Source: Rhizobium leguminosarum
Lineage (GTDB): Bacteria; Pseudomonadota; Alphaproteobacteria; Rhizobiales; Rhizobiaceae
Reading direction: 5' to 3'
Assembly (NCBI RefSeq): GCF_001652265.1
Contig: NZ_LWBS01000417.1
Span: forward strand, 186,001-250,000
DNA length: 64,000 nt
Shown here: positions 18,631 through 29,452 of the stretch, piece after piece
How the letters are laid out: every line of letters begins with the position of its first letter
How positions within the stretch are numbered: position 1 is the stretch's first letter
The notes under the pieces: generated by a model
The model's database searches: none
Told to the model about the DNA's origin: nothing
Seen by the model: only the letters and a program-made list of their open reading frames with translations
Translations under genes and position numbers: made by a program

Positions 18631-20487
18631 TCAGGCCGCTCGGTCCAACGCTTCCAGTTCGTCGATCAGCCCCTCGATCATCGACAGGCCCTGGCTCCAG
18701 AACGACGGATCGGTGGCGTCGAGGCCGAAAGGCTTCAGCAGTTCCGAGTGATGCTTGGTGCCGCCGGCCCTCAGCAGTTCGAAATACTTCTCCTGGAAGC
18801 CCTTCTCGGCTTTCTGGTAGACGGCATAAAGCGAATTTACCAGGCAATCGCCGAAGGCATAGGCGTAGACATAGAAGGGCGAGTGGATGAAGTGGGGGAT
18901 ATAGGCCCAGTAGGTCTCGTATCCTTCCGAGATGCTGATCGCCGGCCCGAGGCTTTCCGACTGGACGGAGAGCCAGAGTTCGCCGATGTCGTCAGCCGTG
19001 AGTTCTCCTGATTTGCGGGCGGTGTGGAGCTTGCGTTCGAATTCGTAAAAGGCGATCTGGCGCACGACCGTGTTGATCATGTCCTCGACCTTCTGGGCGA
19101 GCATCGCCTTGCGCTCGCGCGTATCGGTGGTCTTTTGCAGAAGGGCGCGGAAGGTCAGCATCTCGCCGAAGACGGAAGCGGTTTCGGCAAGCGTCAGCGG
19201 CGTCTGGCACATCAGCGCACCTTGCGCGCCGGCGAGGACCTGATGCACGCCGTGCCCGAGTTCATGGGCAAGCGTCATCACATCGCGCGGCTTGCCCATG
19301 TAATTGACGAGCACATACGGATGGGCCGAGGGAACCGTCGGATGGGCGAAGGCGCCTGGCGCCTTGCCCGGACGAACCGGGGCATCGATCCATTGTTCGT
19401 CGAAGAAGCGCCTGGCGATATCCGCCATCTCAGGAGCAAAATTGCTATAGGCCGACAGCACCGTATCCTTCGCTTCCGGCCAGGAGATGATGGCGCTGGA
19501 GGTTTCCGGAAGGGGCGCGTTGCGGTCCCAGAAATTCATCTGCTCCATACCGAGCCATTTCGCCTTCATCTTGTAATAGCGATGCGAAAGGCGGGGATAG
19601 GCTTCGCGGACTGCCGCGGCCAGCGCATCGACGACCTCGCGCTCGACACGGTTTGCCAGGTGGCGGCTGTCGGCGATGTCCTCGAAGCCGCGCCAGCGGT
19701 CGGCGATCTCCTTGTCCTTGGCAAGCGTGTTGGTGATCAGCGTGAAGGTGCGGATATTCGCCTTGAAGGTTTCAGCGAGCGCCATGGCCGCCTTGCGTCG
19801 CGCCTCAGGATCCTTTTCCTGCAGCCTGTTCAGCGCTACTTCGAGCGGCACTTTCTCGCCATCGATGTCGTAGCGAAGTTCCGCCATGGTTTCGTCGAAG
19901 AGGCGGTTGAAGGCGGCGGCCGATGTCATCGACTTCTCGAGGAAGAGCTGTTCCAGCCTGTCGTCGAGCTGGTAGGGCTTGTCCTTCCTGAGGTCGAGCA
20001 GCCAAGGACGATAGTGCCCGGCGGCGGGATCATTCGCCATGCAGGCGTCGATCACCGCGTCGTCGATGCGGTTCAGTTCCAGCGCGAAAAACAGGAGATG
20101 GCCGGAAAATTCGGTGATCTTGGCCTGTACGTCGCCATAGAGCTTGCCGTTTGTCGGGTTGGTGGTGTCGGAGAAATAGGTGAGGCCGGCAAAGGAGCCG
20201 AGGCGGCCAATGATGTCGTCCAGCGCCTCATATTCCTTCAGGGCCGCGCCGATGCCCTCAGCGCCGGTCTTCGCTGCTGCCTCCGTGAGTTTGCCCTTCC
20301 ACTTTTCTTCAAAGGCGATTGCGGCCTTGCCGGCTTTTTCCATGTCGGCGACGAAGGCGGTGGAGGTAGCGGAGGGATAAAGATCCTGCAGCTTCCAGAC
20401 CGGCAGATCGCCGAGCGCCGGGTCGGCGGCCCCAGCTGGCACTGCTGCCGATAAAAGAAGGCCGACGTGCGGGAGCTTGATTTTCAT
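18631..20487 (-). CDS. pepF: M3 family oligoendopeptidase F
   Basis: This 618-residue zinc metallopeptidase has the active-site motif LAHELGHGVHQ, with the third ligand Glu expected about 25 residues later in LAETASVFGEM. It hydrolyses short oligopeptides in the cytoplasm. The N-terminus contains a weakly hydrophobic stretch (VGLLLSAAVPAGAAD) that resembles a signal peptide but is followed directly by the conserved LPVWKLQDLYPS of cytoplasmic relatives. GAGAGGAA precedes the ATG. It is a single gene. Confidence 0.94.
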   Translation of the reverse strand: MKIKLPHVGLLLSAAVPAGAADPALGDLPVWKLQDLYPSATSTAFVADMEKAGKAAIAFEEKWKGKLTEAAAKTGAEGIGAALKEYEALDDIIGRLGSFAGLTYFSDTTNPTNGKLYGDVQAKITEFSGHLLFFALELNRIDDAVIDACMANDPAAGHYRPWLLDLRKDKPYQLDDRLEQLFLEKSMTSAAAFNRLFDETMAELRYDIDGEKVPLEVALNRLQEKDPEARRKAAMALAETFKANIRTFTLITNTLAKDKEIADRWRGFEDIADSRHLANRVEREVVDALAAAVREAYPRLSHRYYKMKAKWLGMEQMNFWDRNAPLPETSSAIISWPEAKDTVLSAYSNFAPEMADIARRFFDEQWIDAPVRPGKAPGAFAHPTVPSAHPYVLVNYMGKPRDVMTLAHELGHGVHQVLAGAQGALMCQTPLTLAETASVFGEMLTFRALLQKTTDTRERKAMLAQKVEDMINTVVRQIAFYEFERKLHTARKSGELTADDIGELWLSVQSESLGPAISISEGYETYWAYIPHFIHSPFYVYAYAFGDCLVNSLYAVYQKAEKGFQEKYFELLRAGGTKHHSELLKPFGLDATDPSFWSQGLSMIEGLIDELEALDRAA

Positions 20488-20798
20488 GGGCGCAATTCCT
20501 CTCCACTTTCATAACAGGTCTGATTGTCTACCGCATCGGCCCGAAAATCGGAATCGATTTTCGGTAAGCACGATGCGTCGATTCAAAGTGTTACAGCGTC
20601 CTTTGCGCGTCTGAAAAGACGCGCGGCGCTGTAAGCGCGCGAAGGCCTCGCATCAAGGGGTTTTCGGCGCATGAAAGGCGTCGCTTCGGCACGAAAATGA
20701 CCCGTTCCAATCGTTAAAATGCAATTGTTTCTCAAAACTGGATGTTCAAGCCTTGCTGTCAGAGTGCGCTTTATGGTTTCGCATGAAGTGAGGCGACA
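20488..20798. other. 311-bp divergent intergenic region
   Basis: The region separates pepF (minus) from the sigma-54 response regulator (plus). Its left half is a family B repeat (20541-20634). The right half, about 20690-20798, is less GC-rich and should hold the regulator's promoter; I see no unambiguous -35/-10 pair. Confidence 0.6.
20541..20634 (+). repeat. mosaic intergenic repeat, family B, copy 1 (two modules)
   Basis: The first module is a short palindrome, CGAAAATCGGAATCGATTTTCGG. The second is ATTCAAAGTGTTACAGCG..CTTTGCGCGTCTGAAAAGACGCGCGGCGCTGTAA, itself forming stems (GCGCGTCT / AGACGCGC, and TTACAGCG / CGCTGTAA). Other copies are at 32379, 37173, 44931 and, inverted, 62055. Confidence 0.85.
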
Positions 20799-22343
<1,545 letters not shown>

Positions 22344-22521
22344 GCGCTTTTCGTTAAGATTAAGGCAACCACGTTTTGTTACTAGTCATAAACCACTTGT
22401 TAGTGGCGCGTTCACTATGTAAAGAAAAGGTTGATCATGTGTGGCATTTTTGCCATCGTGTGACCGCATTTGACAGTCATCTGAGGCAGTACGGGACATT
22501 GTCTGTCTGACGGGGATCGAG

Positions 22522-24363
22522 TTGCCGAATCTGAATGGGAATTCCAAGCCTTCGCGCTTGAGCTGGCGTTTGTTGTGCGCCGACATCTGCGGAAAGGCAA
22601 TAAGGACGGTAGCGGCCGCCCTTCTTGCGCTCGCGGTTTCCTCACCGGTATTCGTTAGTACGCCTTCGCAGGCAGCGGGCGACACCCGCAGCCTCAAGCT
22701 CTATTTCATTCATACCGGCGAAAAAGCCGTCATCACCTACAAGCGCAATGGCAAGTTCGACCCCAAGGGTCTGGAGCAGCTGAATCGCTTCCTGCGCGAC
22801 TGGCGCAAGAACCAGCCGACGAAAATGGACCCGCGGCTGTTCGACCTGATCTGGGAAGTCTATCGCCAGAGCGGTTCGAGGGACTACATCAACGTCGTCT
22901 GCGGTTTCCGTTCGCCGGGAACCAACGAGATGCTGCGTGGCCGCTCTCGCAATTCCGGCGTCGCCGAAAAGAGCCAGCATATGCTCGGCAAGGCGATGGA
23001 CTTCTTCATTCCCGACGTCAAGCTGGCGACGCTGCGCGGCATCGGCATGAAGATGCAGGTCGGCGGCGTCGGCTTCTATCCGAAGTCGGGCTCGCCCTTC
23101 GTTCACATGGATGTCGGCGGCGTTCGCGCCTGGCCGCGCATGAGCCGCGACGAGCTGGTTCGGCTCTTCCCGAACGGCAATACCATCCATATTCCGGCCG
23201 ACGGCAAGCCGCTGCCGGGCTACCAGCAAGCGATGGCCGACTATAAGCGCCGCGTCAGCGGCACGCAGATCCAGATCGCCAGCGCTTCCGAATCGGCGCC
23301 GAAGCACAAGACGCTGTTTGCCGCGCTCTTTGGCGGCGGGGCCGACGAGCAGGAAGACGAGACGGACGATTCCACCCCTGTTGCCGTTGCCAAGGCGACG
23401 CCGCCGAAGGCCGAGCCTGCTCCTGTCGAGCCGCAGCAGACCGATGTCGCCGATCTGAACGCGCCGGTGCCGCAAGTTCGCCCTGCGTTCAGCAACCAGC
23501 CCGCCGGTAGCGAAGTCGCGAGCGCGCTCGTAGCGCCGCCTTTGGGTAATGCCGCACAACAGGCTCTTACGGCCCTTCCGGTCGATCAGGCCCAGCCGCA
23601 GCAGTTCGCCGACCTCAGCGCCTACAGCATTCCGGTTCCCTCGCTTCTCGGCCAGCGCCGTGCGCCTGGTGACGCCGAAGTCGCGTCGACCGATCCCATG
23701 CTGACGGGCGCAAATGGGCTGCCGGTTCCGACGCCGGTCGAACGCCCTGCCGTTGCCGAGAACCTTCTTGCTGCGGCCGAGGCCGATCCGGAGGCAGAAG
23801 CCGACGAAGCCGATCAGGACGCGCTGTCTCCTGCCGTGGCCGACGCACTCGACCAGCAGCGGAACGATGGGGAAAGCCAGATCGCGTCGAAGGCGCCGCC
23901 GCAGACGGTTGAGCAGGCGATCAACGCCGCGATGACGCAAAAGGCGCCTGCCGCAAAGCCGCCGCTCGAACTCGCGGCATTGGCACCGATGACCAAATCG
24001 GCAAGCTTTGGCGATAGTTTCGACGAACCGGCCGCCGAAAGCGCCGTGGCGCAGGGTCTTCCTGCCAAGGGTGGTCGCCCGACGCAGAAGGAAGCCGCCG
24101 CAGCGGATGCCAGCCGCACGACGGTGCGCACCGAGCCGAAGCTGACGGAAAAGATGATCTCGCAATGGGCGCTCACCAATGCCCGCCTGGAAATGGCCTC
24201 CAAGCAGGTCAAGGCGCCGCGGTTCGTCAGCCAGACGATGCGCGCCCAGCCGACCGCCGTCTATGCCGAGGGCTTCAACGTCAAGACCGCTTCAGTCGAC
24301 CCGGCCCGCTTCAGCGGTACGGCTGTGAATTTCATGGAAGTGCGCAAGTTCAACACGAACTGA
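22522..24363 (+). CDS. DUF882 (peptidase M15-like) exported protein
   Basis: After a hydrophobic leader (about 28-51) comes a DUF882 domain (55-215) related to YcbK and D-Ala-D-Ala metallopeptidases. The zinc ligands are visible as His153 and Asp160 in SQHMLGKAMDFF and His195 in PFVHMDVG. The remaining 400 residues are Ala/Pro/Glu-rich and low complexity apart from a final basic segment; this tail is much longer than in E. coli YcbK (about 180 aa). It probably acts on peptidoglycan peptides in the periplasm. The start is TTG with GGGGA upstream; no ATG lies before the domain. Confidence 0.87.
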   Translation: MPNLNGNSKPSRLSWRLLCADICGKAIRTVAAALLALAVSSPVFVSTPSQAAGDTRSLKLYFIHTGEKAVITYKRNGKFDPKGLEQLNRFLRDWRKNQPTKMDPRLFDLIWEVYRQSGSRDYINVVCGFRSPGTNEMLRGRSRNSGVAEKSQHMLGKAMDFFIPDVKLATLRGIGMKMQVGGVGFYPKSGSPFVHMDVGGVRAWPRMSRDELVRLFPNGNTIHIPADGKPLPGYQQAMADYKRRVSGTQIQIASASESAPKHKTLFAALFGGGADEQEDETDDSTPVAVAKATPPKAEPAPVEPQQTDVADLNAPVPQVRPAFSNQPAGSEVASALVAPPLGNAAQQALTALPVDQAQPQQFADLSAYSIPVPSLLGQRRAPGDAEVASTDPMLTGANGLPVPTPVERPAVAENLLAAAEADPEAEADEADQDALSPAVADALDQQRNDGESQIASKAPPQTVEQAINAAMTQKAPAAKPPLELAALAPMTKSASFGDSFDEPAAESAVAQGLPAKGGRPTQKEAAAADASRTTVRTEPKLTEKMISQWALTNARLEMASKQVKAPRFVSQTMRAQPTAVYAEGFNVKTASVDPARFSGTAVNFMEVRKFNTN

Positions 24364-24388
24364 GCCTGCCGATTACGGAATATCGAAT

Positions 24389-24418
24389 ACCGCCGGAGCG
24401 ATCCGGCGGTTTTTCTTT
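24389..24418 (+). terminator. intrinsic terminator of the DUF882 gene
   Basis: A perfect 9-bp stem (ACCGCCGGA / TCCGGCGGT) with a four-base loop is followed by TTTTTCTTT. Confidence 0.92.
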
Positions 24419-24470
24419 GGCCGCTTCGACGGGGTAATGTCACTGTTTAACTCGGCGCGTTCTCCGCAAA

Positions 24471-24499
24471 AGAAAAGCCGCCGGGCGGTCCGGCGGCTT
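24471..24499 (-). terminator. intrinsic terminator of the GapR gene
   Basis: On the minus strand a 10-bp perfect stem (AAGCCGCCGG / CCGGCGGCTT) runs into TTTCTTTTG. It faces the DUF882 terminator in a convergent arrangement. Confidence 0.9.
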
Positions 24500-24526
24500 G
24501 TCGACATATCAGCGATGCTAGGCGGA

Positions 24527-24790
24527 TCAGCCTTCCGGCGGCGACTCGATCATGCCGAGCGCGAGCAGGTAGGTGTCGAGGATTGCTTCCTCTTCCATGC
24601 GCTCCTGCTCGTCCTTCTTGCGCAACGCCACGACCTTCTTCAGGATCTTGGTATCGAAGCCCGTTCCCTTGGCTTCGCCATAGACGTCCTTGATGTCGTC
24701 GGCGATGGTCTTCTTTTCTTCTTCCAGCCGTTCAATGCGCTCGATGAAAGCGCGAAGCTGATCGCGGGCGACGCCATGAGCATCAGACAT
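24527..24790 (-). CDS. gapR: DUF2312 protein, GapR-like nucleoid-associated protein
   Basis: The 87-residue protein is helical, with [68 protein letters not shown]. This is the DUF2312 pattern of Caulobacter GapR (about 89 aa), an abundant protein that binds AT-rich, overtwisted DNA ahead of replication and transcription and helps topoisomerases. Length and the conserved [11 protein letters not shown] segment fit. It is a single gene with its own terminator. Confidence 0.92.
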   Translation of the reverse strand: MSDAHGVARDQLRAFIERIERLEEEKKTIADDIKDVYGEAKGTGFDTKILKKVVALRKKDEQERMEEEAILDTYLLALGMIESPPEG

Positions 24791-24881
24791 CGTGTTCTCC
24801 TGATTTTTCGGTGATCGATTTTGGATGCCAGTGACTGCCGCGAAGCGACGTCACGGTCAAGCCTGTTCGCGGCCAGCCAAG

Positions 24882-25187
24882 CTATTTGTGTGGGTTGTTC
24901 AGTTCAAAAGCAGCTTTTTGCACAGGTGAAGCCTCGTTCTGATGAAGATTCTTCCAGTCCTCATAGGGCACGCCATAGACCATTTCGCGCGATTCGTCCC
25001 TGGTCACCGCGACACCTTCGGCCTCGGCGGCTTCGCGATACCAGTTCGACAGGCAGTTGCGGCAGAAGCCGGCCAGGTTCATCAGATCGATGTTCTGAAC
25101 GTCGCTGCGTTCGCGAAGATGTGCGATGAGGCGGCGAAAGGCGGCGGCCTCGAATTCAGTCTGTTGTTCCTTGCTGAGCGCGGTCAT
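24882..25187 (-). CDS. DUF1244 family protein
   Basis: This 101-residue protein of the DUF1244 family shows the compact helical sequence LIAHLRERSDVQNIDLMNLAGFCRNCLSNWYREAA. The motif C-R-N-C is conserved and might bind a metal. The ATG at 25187 is chosen over the much longer reading frame because it begins right at the family's normal N-terminus. It lies 32 bases downstream of the N-formylglutamate amidohydrolase gene on the same strand. Function is unknown. Confidence 0.88.
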   Translation of the reverse strand: MTALSKEQQTEFEAAAFRRLIAHLRERSDVQNIDLMNLAGFCRNCLSNWYREAAEAEGVAVTRDESREMVYGVPYEDWKNLHQNEASPVQKAAFELNNPHK

Positions 25188-25219
25188 CTCGCTTCCTTTC
25201 GTTAAAGTGGGGCCTTCGT

Positions 25220-26029
25220 TCAATAGGGGCCGGTGCGCGACAGGTGAACGTCGTATTCGTGCAAGGCGGGATCGGCATTCATCGCCGCAAAGATCGGCGC
25301 CAGGCGTTCGGCCCATGCCGATATGCCGGTTTCGTCTCCGATCAGATCCTGGCGCACTTCGAGCAGCGCATGCGGAATGCCGGTGATCATGCAATGGCGG
25401 TACATGGTATCGCCCTTCAGCGCGCCGTCATAGGGTTCGTTGTCGCCGACGGCGAGATCGGGATCGGCGCGCAGCATGTCAAGCAGCGGGCCGACAGCGC
25501 GATGGTCGCTGTCCCAGAGGACGGCGGCGTGCCAGGGACGGGGGATGCCTTTCCAGGCCGGCGTGAAGGAGTGCAGCGAGAGCACCAGCGGTGCCCTGCC
25601 GGTGGCATTCGCCACGCTGTCGATCGTTGTGGCCACGGCATGGTGATAGGGGCGATGGAAGGATTCGATGCGGTAGTCCCATTCCTGCGGCGTGATCGGA
25701 TGATTGCCTGATATGACGGCGCCGTCGGAGATCTTCATGATCAGCGTCGGATCGTCTTCGCCGCGGTTCGGATCGATCAGCAGGCGCGAGAAGCCGCCGA
25801 GCACGGCGGGAACGCCGAGCCTTGCCGAAAGCTGCCGCGTCAGGCCCTCGATGCCGATGTCATAGGCGATATGTCGGGCGAAGGCCGCGTCGGGCAATCC
25901 GAGCCGGCCATATCGCGCGGGAAGGCGGTTCATCGCGTGATCTGCGAGGATCACCATGCCTTTGTCACGTTTGCCGGGTAGGATTTCGAAGGATTGGAAG
26001 TCGTCCATGAAGGAAATGCCGTTCGTCAT
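25220..26029 (-). CDS. N-formylglutamate amidohydrolase family protein
   Basis: The FGase fold is recognisable from VILADHAMNRLPARYGRLGLPDAAFARHIAYDIGIE, LIDPNRGEDDPTLI, VLSLHSFTPAW and LEVRQDLIGDETG. The family hydrolyses N-formylglutamate or similar N-acyl amino acids in histidine or formyl-amino-acid breakdown. No histidine catabolic genes adjoin it, so the exact substrate is open. The start is uncertain (26074 TTG, 26029 ATG or 26008 ATG), none with a clear ribosome-binding site. Confidence 0.87.
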   Translation of the reverse strand: MTNGISFMDDFQSFEILPGKRDKGMVILADHAMNRLPARYGRLGLPDAAFARHIAYDIGIEGLTRQLSARLGVPAVLGGFSRLLIDPNRGEDDPTLIMKISDGAVISGNHPITPQEWDYRIESFHRPYHHAVATTIDSVANATGRAPLVLSLHSFTPAWKGIPRPWHAAVLWDSDHRAVGPLLDMLRADPDLAVGDNEPYDGALKGDTMYRHCMITGIPHALLEVRQDLIGDETGISAWAERLAPIFAAMNADPALHEYDVHLSRTGPY

Positions 26030-26209
26030 TGCGCCGTCGGGCGCAGTGATCGCATGTGCCTGCGGCAGGTTCAAGCGCGGCAGGCGGGGAGAGGTTGAGC
26101 CGGACCCTCGACAGGTGGTTATGAAAGGAAATATAATCGATTAGCATTGCGTTGACTTTCGCTTGACGGCGGCGCAAGAAGACACGGATACGAATAACCG
26201 TGGAGCTAT

Positions 26210-26695
26210 TTGGGAGCCGTGTTGATCCAAGCCGCGCCAAGTTTCCTCACGCGGTCCGGGCCGCTGGTCCGTCTCGCTCTGTTCGCTCTTGCAGCCGCCA
26301 TGCCGTTTTTCATCGCAGATGCCGCACGCGCCGATTTTCGCGTCTGCAACGGAACGCAGAATCTCGTCGGCGTCGCGATCGGATACCGGGCCAAGGATGG
26401 TTGGGTGACGGAGGGCTGGTGGCAGGTGCCGGCAACGACCTGCGCCACGCTGATCGAGGGAGAATTACAGTCGCGATATTATTACCTCTACGCAGAGGAC
26501 GCCGCCCGGGGTGGACGATGGACGGGTGACGTGCAGATGTGCGTGGCGGAAAACGAATTCAAGATCACGGGTGTCCAGGATTGTTATGCCCGCGGTTACC
26601 AGAAGATGGGATTCAAGGAATATGATACGGGCCGCCAGGGTAGCTGGATGGTTCAACTCTCCGACACCCCAGGGACGCAAGAAAGCCAGAATTGA
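26210..26695 (+). CDS. DUF1036 exported protein
   Basis: The 161-residue protein has a signal peptide (residues about 15-41, ending ADAARA) and a DUF1036 domain with four conserved cysteines (RVCNGT, TTCATL, VQMCVAE, VQDCYARG), likely two disulphides in the periplasm. The start is TTG 26210 or GTG 26219. Its TGA overlaps the pyk ATG (TGATG), so translation of the two is probably coupled. Function unknown. Confidence 0.86.
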   Translation: MGAVLIQAAPSFLTRSGPLVRLALFALAAAMPFFIADAARADFRVCNGTQNLVGVAIGYRAKDGWVTEGWWQVPATTCATLIEGELQSRYYYLYAEDAARGGRWTGDVQMCVAENEFKITGVQDCYARGYQKMGFKEYDTGRQGSWMVQLSDTPGTQESQN

Positions 26696-28134
26696 TGAAG
26701 CGTAATCGCAAAGTTAAAATCCTCGCCACCCTCGGCCCAGCCTCCTCCGAGGAATCGATGATCGAGAAGCTCCACCAGGCCGGTGCGGATGTCTTCCGCA
26801 TCAATATGAGCCATGCGAGCCACGACATGATGCGTACGCTGATCCAGCGCATCCGCTCGGTCGAAGCGCGCTCCGGCCGGCCGATCGGCATTCTCGCCGA
26901 CCTGCAGGGACCGAAACTGCGTGTCGGCAAGTTCGTCGACGGCAAGGTGGATCTGAGGCCCGGCCAGACGTTCACGCTCGACAACAACGAAGCGCTCGGC
27001 GACCAGAGCCGCGTCTATCTGCCGCACCCCGAGATCCTGGAGTCGGTGCAGCCTGGCCACCGCCTGCTGATCGATGACGGCAAGCTCGCCCTGCGCGCAG
27101 AAAAATGCGACGGCAAGAGCATCGTCACGACTGTTATTTCGGGCACGCGCATCTCCGACCGCAAGGGCGTCAGCCTTCCCGACACGCTGCTCGGCGTCGG
27201 CGCGCTGACGGACAAGGACCGCGCCGATCTCGACGCAGTGCTTGCCACCGACGATGTCGACTGGGTGGCGCTTTCCTTCGTCCAGCGTCCCGACGACCTC
27301 GCCGAAGTGCGCAAGATCGCCCGCGGCCGCGTCGGCCTGATGTCGAAGATCGAAAAGCCGCAGGCTCTCGAGCGCATCGAGGAAATCATCGAGCTTTCCG
27401 ACGCATTGATGGTCGCCCGCGGCGATCTCGGCGTCGAAATGCCGCTCGAATCGGTTCCCGGCATCCAGAAGCAGCTGATCCGCGCGTGCCGCCGTTCGGG
27501 GAAGCCGGTGGTCGTTGCCACGCAGATGCTGGAATCGATGATCTCCGCGCCGGTGCCGACACGCGCCGAAGTTTCCGACGTCGCGACCGCCGTCTTCGAA
27601 GGCGCGGATGCCGTCATGCTCTCGGCCGAATCGGCCTCGGGCGACTATCCAGTCGAAGCTGTCACGACGATGGCGTCGATTGCCACCGCCATTGAGCGCG
27701 AGCCGCATTATCCCGGCATCATCTATGCCCAGCGTGCCCAACCGGAAGCGACCGGTGCCGATGCGATCTCGCTTGCCGCCCGCCAGATTGCCGAGACGCT
27801 GAAGCTGTCGGCGATCGTCTGTTACACCTCGTCGGGCACGACAGGCCTCCGCGCCTCGCGCGAGCGTCCGCAGGTACCGATCCTGGCGCTATCGCCGATC
27901 ATCAAGACGGCACGCCGCCTTGCCATCGTCTGGGGCCTGCATTGCGTCGTCACCCATGATGCGACCGATCTCGACGACATGGTCAACCGCGCCTGCCGCA
28001 TCGTCGCGGACGAAGGCTTCGGCAAGCCGGGCGATCGCATCATTATCTCGGCCGGCGTACCGCTCGGCACGCCCGGCGCCACCAACATGATCCGCATTGC
28101 CTATATCGGCTCGGACGGCCAGAGCGGCATCTGA
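26695..28134 (+). CDS. pyk: pyruvate kinase
   Basis: The 479-residue enzyme transfers phosphate from phosphoenolpyruvate to ADP. Visible landmarks are the N-terminal KVKILATLGPASS, the catalytic lysine and metal site in GLMSKIEKPQALERIEEIIELSDALMVARGDLGVEMPLE, and the QMLESMISAPVPTRAEVSDVATAVFEGADAVMLS block. The start is ATG 26695, which overlaps the DUF1036 stop. A terminator follows. It is the second gene of a two-gene operon. Confidence 0.96.
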   Translation: MKRNRKVKILATLGPASSEESMIEKLHQAGADVFRINMSHASHDMMRTLIQRIRSVEARSGRPIGILADLQGPKLRVGKFVDGKVDLRPGQTFTLDNNEALGDQSRVYLPHPEILESVQPGHRLLIDDGKLALRAEKCDGKSIVTTVISGTRISDRKGVSLPDTLLGVGALTDKDRADLDAVLATDDVDWVALSFVQRPDDLAEVRKIARGRVGLMSKIEKPQALERIEEIIELSDALMVARGDLGVEMPLESVPGIQKQLIRACRRSGKPVVVATQMLESMISAPVPTRAEVSDVATAVFEGADAVMLSAESASGDYPVEAVTTMASIATAIEREPHYPGIIYAQRAQPEATGADAISLAARQIAETLKLSAIVCYTSSGTTGLRASRERPQVPILALSPIIKTARRLAIVWGLHCVVTHDATDLDDMVNRACRIVADEGFGKPGDRIIISAGVPLGTPGATNMIRIAYIGSDGQSGI

Positions 28135-28152
28135 TCCGATCGCATGCATCCG

Positions 28153-28187
28153 AAAGCTCGCTGCCTGAGAAGGCGGCGGGCTTTTTC
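28153..28187 (+). terminator. intrinsic terminator of pyk
   Basis: An 11-bp stem with three G-T pairs (AGCTCGCTGCC / GGCGGCGGGCT) is followed by five Ts, 20 bases after the stop. Confidence 0.85.
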
Positions 28188-28256
28188 GTTGATGGGCCGG
28201 CATTGCCAACGGCAATGGCGCATGCAAGTTTCGATCCCTGTATGGGGAGGATCGTC

Positions 28257-28892
28257 ATGGATTTCGTCACGCTTCTGGCTTTTGCAGCGGTTTCCTTTGT
28301 TGGTATCGCGACACCGGGGCCGACAGTGTTGCTGGCGCTGACCAACGGTTCGCGGCACGGCCTGCGCCGGGCGGTTGCCGGCATGATTGGTGCGGTGCTG
28401 TCCGATTTCGTGCTGATCGGCGCCGTCGCGATCGGGCTCGGTGCGCTGCTCGCCGCATCGGAACTCTGGTTCTCGATGCTGAAATGGGCGGGTGCCGGCT
28501 ATCTCGCTTTTCTCGGCATCATGCTGCTGCGTTCGAAGGGCACGATCGATGCGGCGTTGAAGTCCGGAGCGCCTGCGGGCGCGACATCGCCCTTCTCAAT
28601 CGGACTGAAGAGCTTCATGGTCGCGGCGACCAATCCGAAGGGTTATCTGTTCTTTTCGGCTTTCCTGCCTCAGTTCATTGACCCGATCCTGCCGCAGGTG
28701 ACGCAATACGTGCTACTCGCCCTTGTCTTTGCCGCGCTCGATTTCCTCATCATGTTCGCCTACGCCTTCTTCGGCTCGCAGGCGGTGCGTTTCCTGAAAA
28801 CCTCAGGCGCCATGTGGCTGGAGCGAGCCTGCGGTGGCGCGCTGCTGGCGCTTGCCGGCTCGCTGGCCATCTATCGCCGGGCAATCGTCTGA
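28257..28892 (+). CDS. LysE family exporter
   Basis: The 211-residue inner-membrane protein has about six hydrophobic helices and the family's opening GIATPGPTVLLALTNGSRHGLRRAVAGMIGAVLSDF and the NPKGYLFFSAFLPQF motif. LysE/RhtB proteins export amino acids or related small compounds. ATG 28257 is chosen because GGGGAGGAT lies nine bases upstream. It is a single gene, convergent with the DUF4865 operon (2 bp apart). Confidence 0.92.
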   Translation: MDFVTLLAFAAVSFVGIATPGPTVLLALTNGSRHGLRRAVAGMIGAVLSDFVLIGAVAIGLGALLAASELWFSMLKWAGAGYLAFLGIMLLRSKGTIDAALKSGAPAGATSPFSIGLKSFMVAATNPKGYLFFSAFLPQFIDPILPQVTQYVLLALVFAALDFLIMFAYAFFGSQAVRFLKTSGAMWLERACGGALLALAGSLAIYRRAIV

Positions 28893-28894
28893 GT

Positions 28895-29452
28895 TCAGGG
28901 TTGAGGCAGGGACAGGTGGCCGACACGATAGGCCTGGGTGTGCTCGCCGATCTCGGGAATCTCTCGCCATAACCTGAAGCGTGCCCGCGTCCAGGTCGTC
29001 GGTTCGAAGCCGGAAACGGAGGCGAGCGCGCCGCCTGTCGCCAGGTCGGCTTCGGCGGCCGCGCTTTCGGTGCAGCGAATATCGGCGAGCGGCGCGTAGG
29101 GCTCCGTCTGCAGGACATCGCGTGTGGCGAACCTGGCTGAGGCGATATCAGGCGAGTTTTCTGCGTGCCAGACGATCCAGGTCCTCACCTGCGGCCAGCC
29201 AAAGGCGCCGGTGAGCGTCTCAAACCCTGGGCCGCAGAGGAAGTTGCTTGCCCCTTCCGGCCTCTGCCAGAGATAGAACGGCGCATAGAGATTGTCGTGG
29301 CTGCCGAACTCCCCCTTGAGGGCGCTGAGATAGGCTTTGAAGCCGAGATTGGGAAAGCCGTCGAGCAGCGGCCCCTTGTCGCGGATGCGGCGGTCGATGA
29401 TCGACATGTCGTAATCGGCAGGCAGGGTAAAGCTGTACTGCATGGCGATCAT
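28895..29452 (-). CDS. DUF4865 family protein
   Basis: The 185-residue protein matches the DUF4865 pattern (MQYSFTLPADYDMSIIDRRI, DGFPNLGFKAYL, YAPFYLW). Its ATG overlaps the stop of the cupin gene (ATGA), with GGAGG eight bases upstream. It is the last gene of a three-gene overlapping operon. Members of this family often occur with tautomerase and cupin genes under a LysR regulator; the reaction is not known. Confidence 0.87.
   Translation of the reverse strand: MIAMQYSFTLPADYDMSIIDRRIRDKGPLLDGFPNLGFKAYLSALKGEFGSHDNLYAPFYLWQRPEGASNFLCGPGFETLTGAFGWPQVRTWIVWHAENSPDIASARFATRDVLQTEPYAPLADIRCTESAAAEADLATGGALASVSGFEPTTWTRARFRLWREIPEIGEHTQAYRVGHLSLPQP

Noticed and set aside
18631..20487. Secreted version of the M3 peptidase
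   Set aside because: The N-terminal LLLSAAVPAGAAD looks like a leader, but it is short, lacks a clear charged n-region plus long core, and relatives of this family are cytoplasmic.
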